Origin: JAKBCQ01 sp021807585
GTDB taxonomy: Bacteria; Planctomycetota; Planctomycetia; Isosphaerales; Isosphaeraceae
NCBI GenBank assembly: GCA_027325115.1
Contig: DAHWFG010000236.1
Span: 1-14,063, forward strand
DNA length: 14,063 nucleotides
Direction: 5' to 3'
The position numbers and the translations under genes were made by a program. Positions 7,790-14,063 of this stretch are shown here, piece by piece. The notes below the pieces were generated by a model, which saw only the letters and a list, made by a program, of their open reading frames with translations, was not told the DNA's origin and made no database searches. Within the stretch, counting starts at the first letter, position 1. The number at the start of each line of letters is the position of its first letter.

Positions 7790-9589
7790 TTAGAAGTATA
7801 TTTGGAATCGGAACCAATAGGTGTTGTCGGACCAGGTGAACCCTCCCGGACGATAAAGCACGGGATTGCCGAAATCGGCGAGCTGATAATCAAACTGAAG
7901 TTTTACATATTGGTTCCAGTACCAGTTGACGCCGAGGTCGATCGTTTGAACGTGGTTGGTCCAGAGATTGGGATCGGCGAAACCGTCGGTAAAGATCTGT
8001 TTGCCGATGTTGAGCATCGCATAACGGCCGACGAGTTCGACCGCGCCGGGACCTTTCTTCCCTTTGCGAAGGTCGAAAGCTTTGAGCGGTCGAACCTCGG
8101 TGCGTCGTGTGATGTGTTCGCCGGTGACGAAATACGTCGGGTTGATGAAGAACCCCGTGATCGGCACCTTGGAGGGACGAATCGTCGAATTGGCGAACCC
8201 GTAGCTATCATAACCCCCCGTGAATTCCGAAATGAACGTGAACGACTTGTAAAAGTAGGCCAAATCGGCGGCGAAGAGAGCGCGATCGCCGATCTCCATC
8301 ACGTTGTTATTGTAATTCAAGAACGCCGGGCTGTTGTACGCGGCTTCGGTTCCATCTTGTCCGTTCTGGGTAAGTCGAAGCCCCGTCGGAAAGACCGGAT
8401 TGTTCTCGTGTCCAAAATCAAAAGATGTACCAATATTAAAATACTGTAAATATTGATATTTTTTGGATTCGCCCCACGGCCGCGCGTTGAAATAGCCGAA
8501 TAGGTCTTTACTGTTGCTGTGCGCCGAGTAAACCGATCGGCCCCCGTCGTCGATGCCGAGCGCCCAGTCGAGTCGATTCTTGAAGAGGCGACCCCAGAGC
8601 ATCGTGCCGACGTTGCGGCGCACGCCGAAGTTGTTGGTGACGATCGACCGCTCGGGCTCGATCAAGTCGGTTTCGGACACCGCGTAAAACTCGTATTGGA
8701 ACGCGGGCTTGAAGCGGCCGATCTTCCACATGATCCGGTCGTCGTAATGGATGTTGACGAACGCGTCGAGGAGGTCGAGCGTGCCGAAGCTGCGGTTGAT
8801 TGACGTGTAATATTCGATCGGCTTGGTCATCCTACCCACGAAATACCAACGTTGCCGGGGGATGTAAAAGCCGGGATGCGCCGGCTGTTGATCGCTTGGG
8901 GTAAAGGCGATCGCGTCGGCCTGGGTCAAGTTGTGAAATTGGAGGAGGAATTCGTTGTCGTCCGAATGCAACTGAAAACCGGGACCGAATTCGGCCTTGA
9001 GCGGATAGAGCGAGGTCTCTTTGGGGAGGTTTTCTTTCCCGGCGACCGATCCCGGTCCGCCGGAAACGCCCATGTCTAGCGAACGCGGCTCGGCGACGTT
9101 GTCTCGCGCGCCCGCCCCCCCCGATCGCGATGTGTTCGTCCGTGGCCTGAGGCTGACAGGCGCGGCGATTCCGCCCCCGGGGCGAACGAGCAACTCTCCC
9201 GACGGGATATCCGAGACCGAGACATTATCGCGCGCGCCGGCGCCGCCCGATCGCGACGTATTGCGTCCGGGAGGCGTTAAAAAATCGATCACGCTCGGCG
9301 GTCGCATCCCCGAAGAACCCGGCGACGGCGGCGTTGTGGTTGACGGAAAAGCTTGTTGTTGCTGAACTTGCTGAGAAAGCGTTTGCACTTGCTTAAGAAG
9401 TTGCTGATTTGCCGCTTCGAGGGATTTGAGGCGATCTTCAAGGGTTTGTGGATTCGCTCCAGGGGGACCCGAGACGTTCGGAGGTAGGTTCGGCGCCTGC
9501 GCGCGGAGCGACGACGGCGACGCGATCGCTCCGGCGATCATCACGAATGCGAGCGCTCGAAGCGACCCGATCGGCCGACTGGATTTCAT
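7790..9589 (-). CDS. OprO/OprP-like (phosphate-selective type) outer-membrane porin
   Basis: The protein has 599 residues. Residues 1-31 are a signal peptide (LRALAFVMIAGAIASPSSLRAQA). Residues 48-79 form a short Gln/Leu-rich coiled coil (LEDRLKSLEAANQQLLKQV), typical of the periplasmic trimerising segment of planctomycete and proteobacterial porins. A disordered Gly/Pro/Ser-rich stretch (80-190) contains NTSRSGGAGARDNV twice (110-123 and 152-165). The barrel (about 200-599) alternates aromatic and polar residues, including IMWKIGRFKPAFQYEF, the pore-region pattern of the OprO/OprP family, and closes with the aromatic C-terminus WFRFQIYF required for outer-membrane assembly. A GAGGGG ribosome-binding site lies about 10 bases before ATG 9589. 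Family members take up phosphate or polyphosphate, but this whole class is annotated by fold and the substrate here is unknown. It lies 244 bases upstream of the TolC pair, on the same strand. Confidence 0.88.
   Translation of the reverse strand: MKSSRPIGSLRALAFVMIAGAIASPSSLRAQAPNLPPNVSGPPGANPQTLEDRLKSLEAANQQLLKQVQTLSQQVQQQQAFPSTTTPPSPGSSGMRPPSVIDFLTPPGRNTSRSGGAGARDNVSVSDIPSGELLVRPGGGIAAPVSLRPRTNTSRSGGAGARDNVAEPRSLDMGVSGGPGSVAGKENLPKETSLYPLKAEFGPGFQLHSDDNEFLLQFHNLTQADAIAFTPSDQQPAHPGFYIPRQRWYFVGRMTKPIEYYTSINRSFGTLDLLDAFVNIHYDDRIMWKIGRFKPAFQYEFYAVSETDLIEPERSIVTNNFGVRRNVGTMLWGRLFKNRLDWALGIDDGGRSVYSAHSNSKDLFGYFNARPWGESKKYQYLQYFNIGTSFDFGHENNPVFPTGLRLTQNGQDGTEAAYNSPAFLNYNNNVMEIGDRALFAADLAYFYKSFTFISEFTGGYDSYGFANSTIRPSKVPITGFFINPTYFVTGEHITRRTEVRPLKAFDLRKGKKGPGAVELVGRYAMLNIGKQIFTDGFADPNLWTNHVQTIDLGVNWYWNQYVKLQFDYQLADFGNPVLYRPGGFTWSDNTYWFRFQIYF
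9095..9142 (-). repeat. Porin direct repeat, copy 2 (contains a G8 tract)
   Basis: Encodes the second NTSRSGGAGARDNV (residues 152-165) of the porin. It aligns without gaps to 9221-9268, with mostly third-base differences. Its GlyGly codons are GGGGGG within an eight-base G run on the coding strand (9115-9122). Confidence 0.8.
9221..9268 (-). repeat. Porin direct repeat, copy 1
   Basis: Encodes the first NTSRSGGAGARDNV (residues 110-123). All 14 residues are identical to copy 2 and exactly 42 codons away. The codons differ at many third positions, so the duplication is either old or kept by selection on the protein. Confidence 0.8.
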
Positions 9590-9790
9590 CCGATTTTGAT
9601 TCCCCTCGAACCAACCCGAGACGCGTCCTCAGTCACCCATCCAACGATTCAGGTCGCGATCGAATCGTCGCACCGTATGTCGTAGGCCCCCGGAGTGAAC
9701 AAGAACGGATTCTCTCGGTTTTGATCGCTCGATGTTTCGGCGCGATCATGAGAGTTGTATCGTCCGTATCGATTCCGATATGCAGTCTTT

Positions 9791-9900
9791 CTCAAAAACG
9801 GCGGCGATCGTTTTTGAGGACGGATAATCTGAGCAGCATCCGCCTTCTTTTTAGGCGGGGACTGTCGGTTTTGTCTTCATTTCGAATTTGATCCGTTTTT
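9791..9900 (+). other. Cluster of inverted repeats ending in a T-tract, possible structured RNA
   Basis: CTCAAAAACG (9791-9800) pairs with 9809-9818 around an 8-base loop. CCGCCT (9840-9845) pairs with 9853-9858. ACGGAT (9820-9825) can pair with ATCCGT (9891-9896), enclosing the previous hairpin, and is followed by TTTT and then CTC. The ending looks like a rho-independent terminator on the plus strand. It might be a small RNA or an attenuator, or chance folding. No known RNA family is recognised. Confidence 0.3.
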
Positions 9901-10074
9901 CTCAATGTCGGATCGATCTCGGCGCGGATCGCGTCGTCTCGCATGTCGTTCGATCGCGACGCGGTTGCGTTCCGCAACAACTCGTGATCAATCGAAGGGC
10001 TTGACTCACTCTCGCGTCCAGGGGAAAATGATCGTGTCTGCTCGTGGCGAGAAAGTCGGTCGGCGAGGGTAATC

Positions 10075-10088
10075 TAAGGTAAACCTTA
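10075..10088. promoter_or_regulatory. Operator-like palindrome
   Basis: TAAGGT-AA-ACCTTA is a perfect 6+6 bp inverted repeat with a 2-base centre, 317 bases before the TPR gene start. The symmetry and size fit a dimeric repressor site, but no regulator gene is in the window. Confidence 0.25.
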
Positions 10089-10392
10089 TGCTGATCGGAA
10101 CGGAACCCGTCGGAGATCCGTCCTCTTTCAAGCCTTTGAGCGTTTGATAGTGAGTGGGCGACGACCCCCCTGATCGTCCATCAATTCGGTTCCGACGATT
10201 CGAGCGGTGTGGAAGACACCATGGATTTTCACGCTTGAGGCGTTGAATTCCTTCGTTTTCCCGGGGGTAATATCCGTGAAAAAAGTCAAATCGGCGCGTC
10301 TGAAACGGGCCGGCATGCAATTCGCTACATGGCGTTCAATTCGTGTTCTTGTTTGGAATGGTTTGGGTCGATTGGTCGGTTCTCGAAACGCG

Positions 10393-10398
10393 AGGAAG
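10393..10398 (+). promoter_or_regulatory. Ribosome-binding site that sets the start of the TPR gene
   Basis: AGGAAG stands 6 bases before ATG 10405, the codon that opens a clean signal peptide. This supports 10405 over the upstream GTGs in the same frame. Confidence 0.7.
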
Positions 10399-10404
10399 TT
10401 GTCG

Positions 10405-12006
10405 ATGAAGTTGGTTTCGATTTTGATTGTGGCGTTGGTCGTCGGCTCGGCCGGATTTGTCCGCGCCGCCGCGGATGGACCCAACGACTATTACAACGAG
10501 GGCGTTCGTCTCTTGCAGGCGGGTCAATCCGCCGAGGCGATTAAATACTTCTCCTGGGCGATTCACTTCAACCCCAAGGATTGGGAAGCGTACGGCAATC
10601 GTGGTTTGGCTTACGATAAAACGGGCGATCTCCAAGCGGCGATTCGCGATTACAGCAAAGCGATCGAGATCAACCCCAACGAACCTCGGTTTTATACGAA
10701 CAGAGGCTCGGCGTACGATGAACTGGGTAAGCCCCAACAGGCGATCGACGACTACAATCAGGCGATTCATCTCAACAACAAGGATGAGATCGCCTTCCTC
10801 AATCGAGGCATCGCTTATCGCGACTTGGGCAAGCCCGAGCAGGCGATCGCCGATCTCACTCACGCGATCGAACTCAATCCCTCGAACGAGCGCGCGTACC
10901 TTAGCCGCGGCGCGATCTTCGACAAGCTCGGCCAATTCGAGAGCGTCGTGCAGGATTGCAACGCCGCCTTGCTGATTGACCCGACCGACTCCTTCGCCTT
11001 GGTCGAACGCGGTTGGGCGCGAGAAAACCTTGGGCAAACCCGGCAGGCGATTCAAGACTTCAATCGGGCGATCCAACTCGACCCCAAAAATCCGCGCGCC
11101 TACGTCACCCGCGGCTGGTCGCTGATCAACCTGGGAGAATTCGACCGCGCAACCCAAGATCTCAATTACGCGCTCAAGCTCGAACCCCGATTCGCGATCG
11201 CTTACGTCGGTTTGGGCAACGCCGAACGCGCCAAGAAAAACCTCAAACTCGCTCTCGACTATTACTCCAAAGCGATCGAACTCGATAAACGCAATCAACT
11301 CGCGTACAAAGCGCGAGGCATGATCTACTTCGAGCGAGCCGAATACGACGCCGCAATCCGCGATCTCACCACCGCGGTCGATCTCGCTCCTCGCGACGCA
11401 CAATCATTTGATAATATCGGCAAGGTTTATTACGCTAAAGGCGATTTTCAAACCGCGATCGCCGAATACACGAAGGCGATTGAGATCGACCCCAGTCTCG
11501 CCTCCGCGTACGCCGACCGTTCGCTGGCGATCTTTTGCCAGGGGCGTCGCGGCGCGTCGGGAGACGCCCGCGCGTATCTCAAACTCGCGGGTTGGACGAG
11601 CGATCGTTCCGCCGATATGGTGCTGATCGGTTATTTCCGCAGCCTCAAAAACAACCAGCCCGAGGAGGCGCAATCGCTCCTGATGGAAGGGCTGCAAAAG
11701 TGCGATAAAGCCGCGTGGCCTTATCCGATCTTGGCGTATTTACATCGCGATCTCGCGATCCAAGACCTCTACAAGCAAGCCGACGATAACGCCAAGGTCG
11801 CCAAGGTACACGCGTATCTCGGGATTCAACTGGCGCTCAACGGTCGGCGCGACGAGGCGATCGAGCACCTGCGCTGGATCAAGGATCACGCGAATCACCA
11901 AAGCCAGGAATACGCGATCAGCCTGACCGAACTCCGCCGCATCGAGAACGACGAGGCTCGCATCAACCCGTCGTTTGACACGCCGAGGATCGCCAACGGT
12001 TCGTAA
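10405..12006 (+). CDS. Exported TPR protein with NlpI-like C-terminal region
   Basis: The protein has 533 residues from ATG 10405. Residues 1-23 are a signal peptide (MKLVSILIVALVVGSAGFVRAAA) with an AxA-like cleavage site. About ten consecutive 34-residue tetratricopeptide repeats fill about 26-365, with the typical pattern AY.NRG.AY..LG..QQAI.DY..AI.LNP; a degenerate eleventh follows to about 395. The C-terminal part (about 400-520), with AYLGIQLALNGRRDEAIEHL and then a WIKDHANHQSQEYAISL segment, resembles the end of NlpI-type and other planctomycete TPR proteins. TPR arrays are superhelical scaffolds for peptide or protein partners, and after export this one would act in the periplasm or at the outer membrane. 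It has no enzymatic motif. It is monocistronic as far as can be seen, divergent from the porin. Confidence 0.9.
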   Translation: MKLVSILIVALVVGSAGFVRAAADGPNDYYNEGVRLLQAGQSAEAIKYFSWAIHFNPKDWEAYGNRGLAYDKTGDLQAAIRDYSKAIEINPNEPRFYTNRGSAYDELGKPQQAIDDYNQAIHLNNKDEIAFLNRGIAYRDLGKPEQAIADLTHAIELNPSNERAYLSRGAIFDKLGQFESVVQDCNAALLIDPTDSFALVERGWARENLGQTRQAIQDFNRAIQLDPKNPRAYVTRGWSLINLGEFDRATQDLNYALKLEPRFAIAYVGLGNAERAKKNLKLALDYYSKAIELDKRNQLAYKARGMIYFERAEYDAAIRDLTTAVDLAPRDAQSFDNIGKVYYAKGDFQTAIAEYTKAIEIDPSLASAYADRSLAIFCQGRRGASGDARAYLKLAGWTSDRSADMVLIGYFRSLKNNQPEEAQSLLMEGLQKCDKAAWPYPILAYLHRDLAIQDLYKQADDNAKVAKVHAYLGIQLALNGRRDEAIEHLRWIKDHANHQSQEYAISLTELRRIENDEARINPSFDTPRIANGS

Positions 12007-12127
12007 CACGCGATTCTCGCGGGATGGAAGCCGATTCTTTCGTCGCGCGTCCGACCAAGCTGAAACCTTGATTCTCGATCCGAAACGATCGAACAATCAC
12101 GCCGAAAGCCGAGTCGGACGCGCCACT

Positions 12128-12145
12128 CGTCGTTTCCAAACGACG
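12128..12145. terminator. Hairpin downstream of the TPR gene
   Basis: CGTCGTTT and AAACGACG form an 8-bp perfect inverted repeat with a 2-base centre (in practice 7 bp with a 4-base loop). It lies 121 bases after the TPR stop and lacks a T-tract, so its role as a terminator is weakly supported. Confidence 0.3.
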
Positions 12146-12362
12146 CGTCGAAGACATTACGATCGATGAGTCGCGTCGTTCCCAACCAAATCGGTTCCCT
12201 CTCGCGACCATCAGACCGAGCTTCTCGGTCGGGATCTCAAATCCTTTGATCGTTTGCAGTCCGATATAATTATGATTATAAGAAAATGTCAATGAATTTT
12301 TTAAGCGGTGACGAGTGACGAAAGTATCGATTGAGAGTTGTATTCACGGCTGAAATTGAGGA

Positions 12363-12382
12363 GGGCGGATTCTCATCCGCCC
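12363..12382 (-). terminator. Terminator-like hairpin after the Lys/Glu-rich protein gene
   Basis: GGGCGGAT and ATCCGCCC form a perfect 8-bp stem with the 4-base loop TCTC, 28 bases beyond the minus-strand stop. On the minus strand it is followed by TCCTCAATTTC, a moderate T-rich tail. Confidence 0.6.
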
Positions 12383-12410
12383 CCGCTCCGAACTCGATCC
12401 AAGACCGGTT

Positions 12411-13109
12411 TCACTTGGGCTTTTCTTCGGTCTTTTTCGGTTCTTCCTTGGGTTTGTCTTCGGCCTTTTTCGGTTCTTCCTTGGGCTTGGCCTCTTCCTT
12501 GGGTTTGTCTTCGGCCTTCTTTGGTTCTTCCTTGGGTTTCTCGGCGGCCTTTTTGGCGTCGGCGTGCGCCTTACGGATATCTTCGATGTCTTTGTTGAAC
12601 AACAATGCGCGTTGTTCATACCAAGTTTTCAACCCCTTCGAGGGTTGGATGATCCGCACTTCCTTTTGATAATCGAGATTCGGCAACACATCTTTTTTGC
12701 CGTATCCCGTGAACCATGCGCCGAAGACCTCGGGACTGACGCCGATGCGATCCTTGGGGTCTTTCTTGAGTTCGCGAAGGTCGAGAGCGCGTCCCGTGAT
12801 CAAAATATCAAGGATCGGCGGAGGATCGATCGTCGTTTCCACCAGGCCCGCCTCCTCGGCGGCGACGATCGCCTCGGCGACCGCCTTTCGAGCCGCTTCG
12901 AGCTTCGCCTGAACCTCGGGAGGGATCGTCGGTAAAGGCTCTTCCTTTTTGACGGTTTCCTCCTTTTTGGCGGCGGATTCGGTCTTAACCGATTCCTCCT
13001 TTTTGGCTTCATCCTTTTTGGTCGCGTCTTGGGCGAATAGACCGTCGGTCGCGATCAAACCGAGCAGCAGCATCGAAACCGATAGAGTGAACGTCGCAAA
13101 TCGTCTCAC
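12411..13109 (-). CDS. Exported Lys/Glu-rich protein of unknown function
   Basis: The protein has 232 residues from GTG 13109, with AAGGAG 9 bases upstream. Residues 1-27 are a signal peptide (FTLSVSMLLLGLIATDGLFAQ). A Lys/Glu-rich segment covers about 28-57. A compact, non-repetitive core at about 58-185 includes IPPEVQAKLEAARKAVAEAI and DILITGRALDLRELKKD, then a segment with GVSPEVFGAWFTGYGKKDV. The C-terminal tail (186-232) is almost only K, E, P, A and D, with three copies of KPKEEPKK[AT]E[DE]. I do not recognise the core. The charged tails are probably flexible, perhaps binding a polyanion or the cell surface, but that is a guess. The gene is single, with its own terminator. Confidence 0.75.
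   Translation of the reverse strand: MRRFATFTLSVSMLLLGLIATDGLFAQDATKKDEAKKEESVKTESAAKKEETVKKEEPLPTIPPEVQAKLEAARKAVAEAIVAAEEAGLVETTIDPPPILDILITGRALDLRELKKDPKDRIGVSPEVFGAWFTGYGKKDVLPNLDYQKEVRIIQPSKGLKTWYEQRALLFNKDIEDIRKAHADAKKAAEKPKEEPKKAEDKPKEEAKPKEEPKKAEDKPKEEPKKTEEKPK
12423..12539 (-). repeat. Tandem repeat encoding KPKEEPKKAED
   Basis: Three copies of an 11-residue unit at residues 191-201, 208-218 and 219-229 of the Lys/Glu-rich protein. Copies one and two are separated by KPKEEA, itself a partial unit. Such repeats easily expand or contract. Confidence 0.8.
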
Positions 13110-13118
13110 CGTGTTATT

Positions 13119-13124
13119 CTCCTT
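13119..13124 (-). promoter_or_regulatory. Ribosome-binding site for the GTG start at 13109
   Basis: AAGGAG on the minus strand, 9 bases before GTG. It is the strongest site in the area and confirms the non-ATG start. Confidence 0.65.
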
Positions 13125-13371
13125 ACATGGAACGAATCGAGGACGCCGTTAAAACCGCATAAGCGGCATGCCCGCAAAGTTTACCGGCCGCGGGAGTCGC
13201 CGGCTAGTCGTCGGACCCCCCGGTCATTTTCAAATTCCGAAATTCCGATATTCCCGCGCCGAGCACGATCGACTCGAGTTCGTGCGGCGTCACGCCAAAA
13301 TAGTAAGCATGTAATCATTTATTTGTTGATCGTCTTTCGCGTTCGACCTTCTCATCGACAGACGAAATCGT

Positions 13372-13530
13372 TTATATGTCATTTAGGATCATGATCGCTT
13401 CTTGAATCCTCGCTGGATGACCGCGAGATTTATCCCCTTTCCGTTCGACTTCTTGTGAGCGGCCGGTCGCGATCGTTCCAATCAGACACGCGATCACGAA
13501 ACGCGTGATCAAGATGAACGCTTTGCTCAT
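13372..13530 (-). CDS. Possible small exported or membrane peptide, 52 residues
   Basis: From ATG 13530 the frame encodes MSKAFILITRFVIACLIGTI and then a polar, basic tail ending ILNDI. The first 22 residues look like a signal peptide or a single membrane helix. GAGGG lies 7 bases before the ATG. The frame extends further upstream to 13572, but that part has no ribosome site. The coding strand favours G/C at third positions in the first half. A 7-bp inverted repeat at 13492-13510 lies within it. No family is recognised, and a chance open frame cannot be excluded. Confidence 0.4.
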   Translation of the reverse strand: MSKAFILITRFVIACLIGTIATGRSQEVERKGDKSRGHPARIQEAIMILNDI

Positions 13531-13955
13531 TGTCACACCCTCGAAACAAATGAAGCATAAGCATTGAACCAAATCAGAGAGAATGGAGTTAAAACCGGGC
13601 GCCCCGGACGGTCAAACCCGTTGACGACCAATTCGATTGCACGTCGTCTCGGAACCTCGGAAGCTCCACAAGATGGCGATCACGTTCGTTCCGCGTGCAT
13701 TCGATCGAGTCGCCCAAGCTCTCCATTTCCTTTTGACGCTCGAGACAGGCGTCCAAAACATCGACAAATAAACAGACAATATCCGACTGGATCTCTTGTG
13801 AAATCCGGTCTTAAGTTGGGGATTGGGCGTTACGACGCACGGGTCGGGATCGATTATGATCTCACGAATCCGTCGATCGACGACTCGACCGAGAGTCGAT
13901 TCGGCGGATGCGATCTCTCTGGATTCCATTCACTTTCTAATCCCGGAGGTTCCTC
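13531..13955. other. Gene-free stretch before the last gene
   Basis: These 425 bases contain no convincing protein frame; an open frame at 13564-13980 gives a Ser/Arg-rich translation and overlaps the next start. I see no strong hairpin or clear promoter. The 3' end carries the ribosome-binding site of the following gene. Confidence 0.45.
13945..13949 (+). promoter_or_regulatory. Ribosome-binding site for the gene starting at 13956
   Basis: GGAGG stands 6 bases before GTG 13956, near-ideal spacing, and is the main evidence for this start. Confidence 0.7.
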
Positions 13956-14063
13956 GTGGCGAAAAAGTACGACGTCGTGATGAAAGAACTGGTCGAGCGC
14001 GATCCCGCGGCGTGGCTCGCGCTCTTGGGAGTCAATACCGACGGGTCGATCGCGATCATCAAC
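13956..14063 (+). CDS. N-terminal fragment, possible Rpn/PD-(D/E)XK-family protein
   Basis: The first 36 codons of a gene that runs off the window. The start is GTG. The peptide begins MAKKYDVVMKELVERDPAAW and continues LALLGVNTDGSIAIIN. From memory, the pattern of a basic N-terminus, K.L.E.....WLALLG and then a short acidic/hydrophobic strand is the usual opening of the large Rpn-like or transposase-type PD-(D/E)XK protein group abundant in planctomycetes and cyanobacteria, where VDADLSTV usually follows. The catalytic residues lie outside the window, so the assignment is tentative. Confidence 0.5.
   Translation, partial: MAKKYDVVMKELVERDPAAWLALLGVNTDGSIAIIN

Larger units (their letters stand above)
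9590..10404. other. Long gene-free stretch between the porin and the TPR gene
   Basis: These 815 bases lie between divergent genes and should hold both promoters. Open frames inside give Arg-rich or otherwise non-protein-like translations. An in-frame GTG at 10207, and another at 10276 with a G-run before it, could extend the TPR gene, but the signal peptide argues for 10405. Visible structure includes a 10-bp inverted repeat at 9791-9818, a smaller hairpin at 9840-9858, ACGGAT/ATCCGT arms ending in five T at 9820-9900, and the operator-like palindrome TAAGGTAAACCTTA at 10075-10088. Confidence 0.5.
12007..12410. other. Gene-free stretch between convergent genes
   Basis: These 404 bases hold no protein-like frame. 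They contain an 8-bp hairpin (12128-12145), an AT-rich palindromic stretch at 12265-12280 (TATAAT-TATG-ATTATA), and the terminator-like hairpin at 12363-12382. The TATAAT hexamers have no good -35 partner and no gene follows on either strand, so a promoter for a small RNA is possible but unproven. Confidence 0.45.

Noticed and set aside
7655..8449. 264-codon plus-strand open frame
   Set aside because: Antisense to the C-terminal barrel of the porin, with no recognisable features.
10207..10404. N-terminal extension of the TPR protein from GTG 10207 or GTG 10276
   Set aside because: It would bury a clean signal peptide 43-66 residues inside the protein; AGGAAG is ideally placed for ATG 10405.
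10336..11403. 355-codon open frame on the minus strand opposite the TPR gene
   Set aside because: It mirrors the repeat periodicity of the TPR gene, has no ribosome-binding site, and the plus-strand protein is unmistakable.
12414..12540. CRISPR-like periodic repeats
   Set aside because: The repeats are inside a reading frame, have uneven spacing and encode KPKEEPKK units; they are protein low-complexity repeats.
13387..13396. Palindrome GATCATGATC
   Set aside because: Short, inside a possible coding frame, and GATC words are very common in this DNA.

Overview
The window looks like chromosomal DNA from a planctomycete, most likely near the Isosphaeraceae. This rests on protein features rather than a database match. 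A secreted protein carries an LEPR-XLL-like N-terminal motif plus a dockerin-type calcium-binding pair. Two long-tailed TolC-type proteins share a Gly-rich signature. There is also an OprO/OprP-type porin and an abundance of TPR proteins. Base composition is moderately high G+C, with AT-rich islands between genes and a marked excess of the octamer GCGATCGC.

Layout. 1-195 (+) is the 3' end of a TPR protein. 627-2144 (+) is a complete, divergent dnaA. 2389-3309 (+) is a secreted dockerin-like protein, closed by a strong 15-bp hairpin at 3344-3380 that separates it from converging genes. 3433-9589 (-) is an outer-membrane block: an OprO/P-like porin (7790-9589), then two adjacent TolC-family efflux proteins (5602-7545 and 3433-5544) only 57 bases apart. 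A long gap of about 815 bases follows, with several inverted repeats. 10405-12006 (+) encodes a secreted protein with about ten TPRs and an NlpI-like tail. 12411-13109 (-) is an exported Lys/Glu-rich protein of unknown function. A possible 52-residue exported peptide lies at 13372-13530 (-). The window ends inside the start of a gene resembling the Rpn/PD-(D/E)XK family at 13956 (+).

How the genes fit together. The three minus-strand genes all encode outer-membrane channels and may be expressed as one envelope unit, but no inner-membrane pump or membrane-fusion protein is present, so the partner must be encoded elsewhere. The dockerin-like, TPR and Lys/Glu-rich proteins all have export signals, so most of the window concerns the cell envelope. 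dnaA stands alone, without dnaN, recF or gyrB, and I found no cluster of DnaA boxes, so the presence of dnaA does not by itself mark the origin here.

No RNA genes, insertion sequences, CRISPR arrays or clear phage genes were seen. The points most worth checking are a duplicated 14-residue motif in the porin with a G8 tract inside one copy, a G10 tract in the second TolC gene, and a cluster of nested hairpins at 9791-9900.
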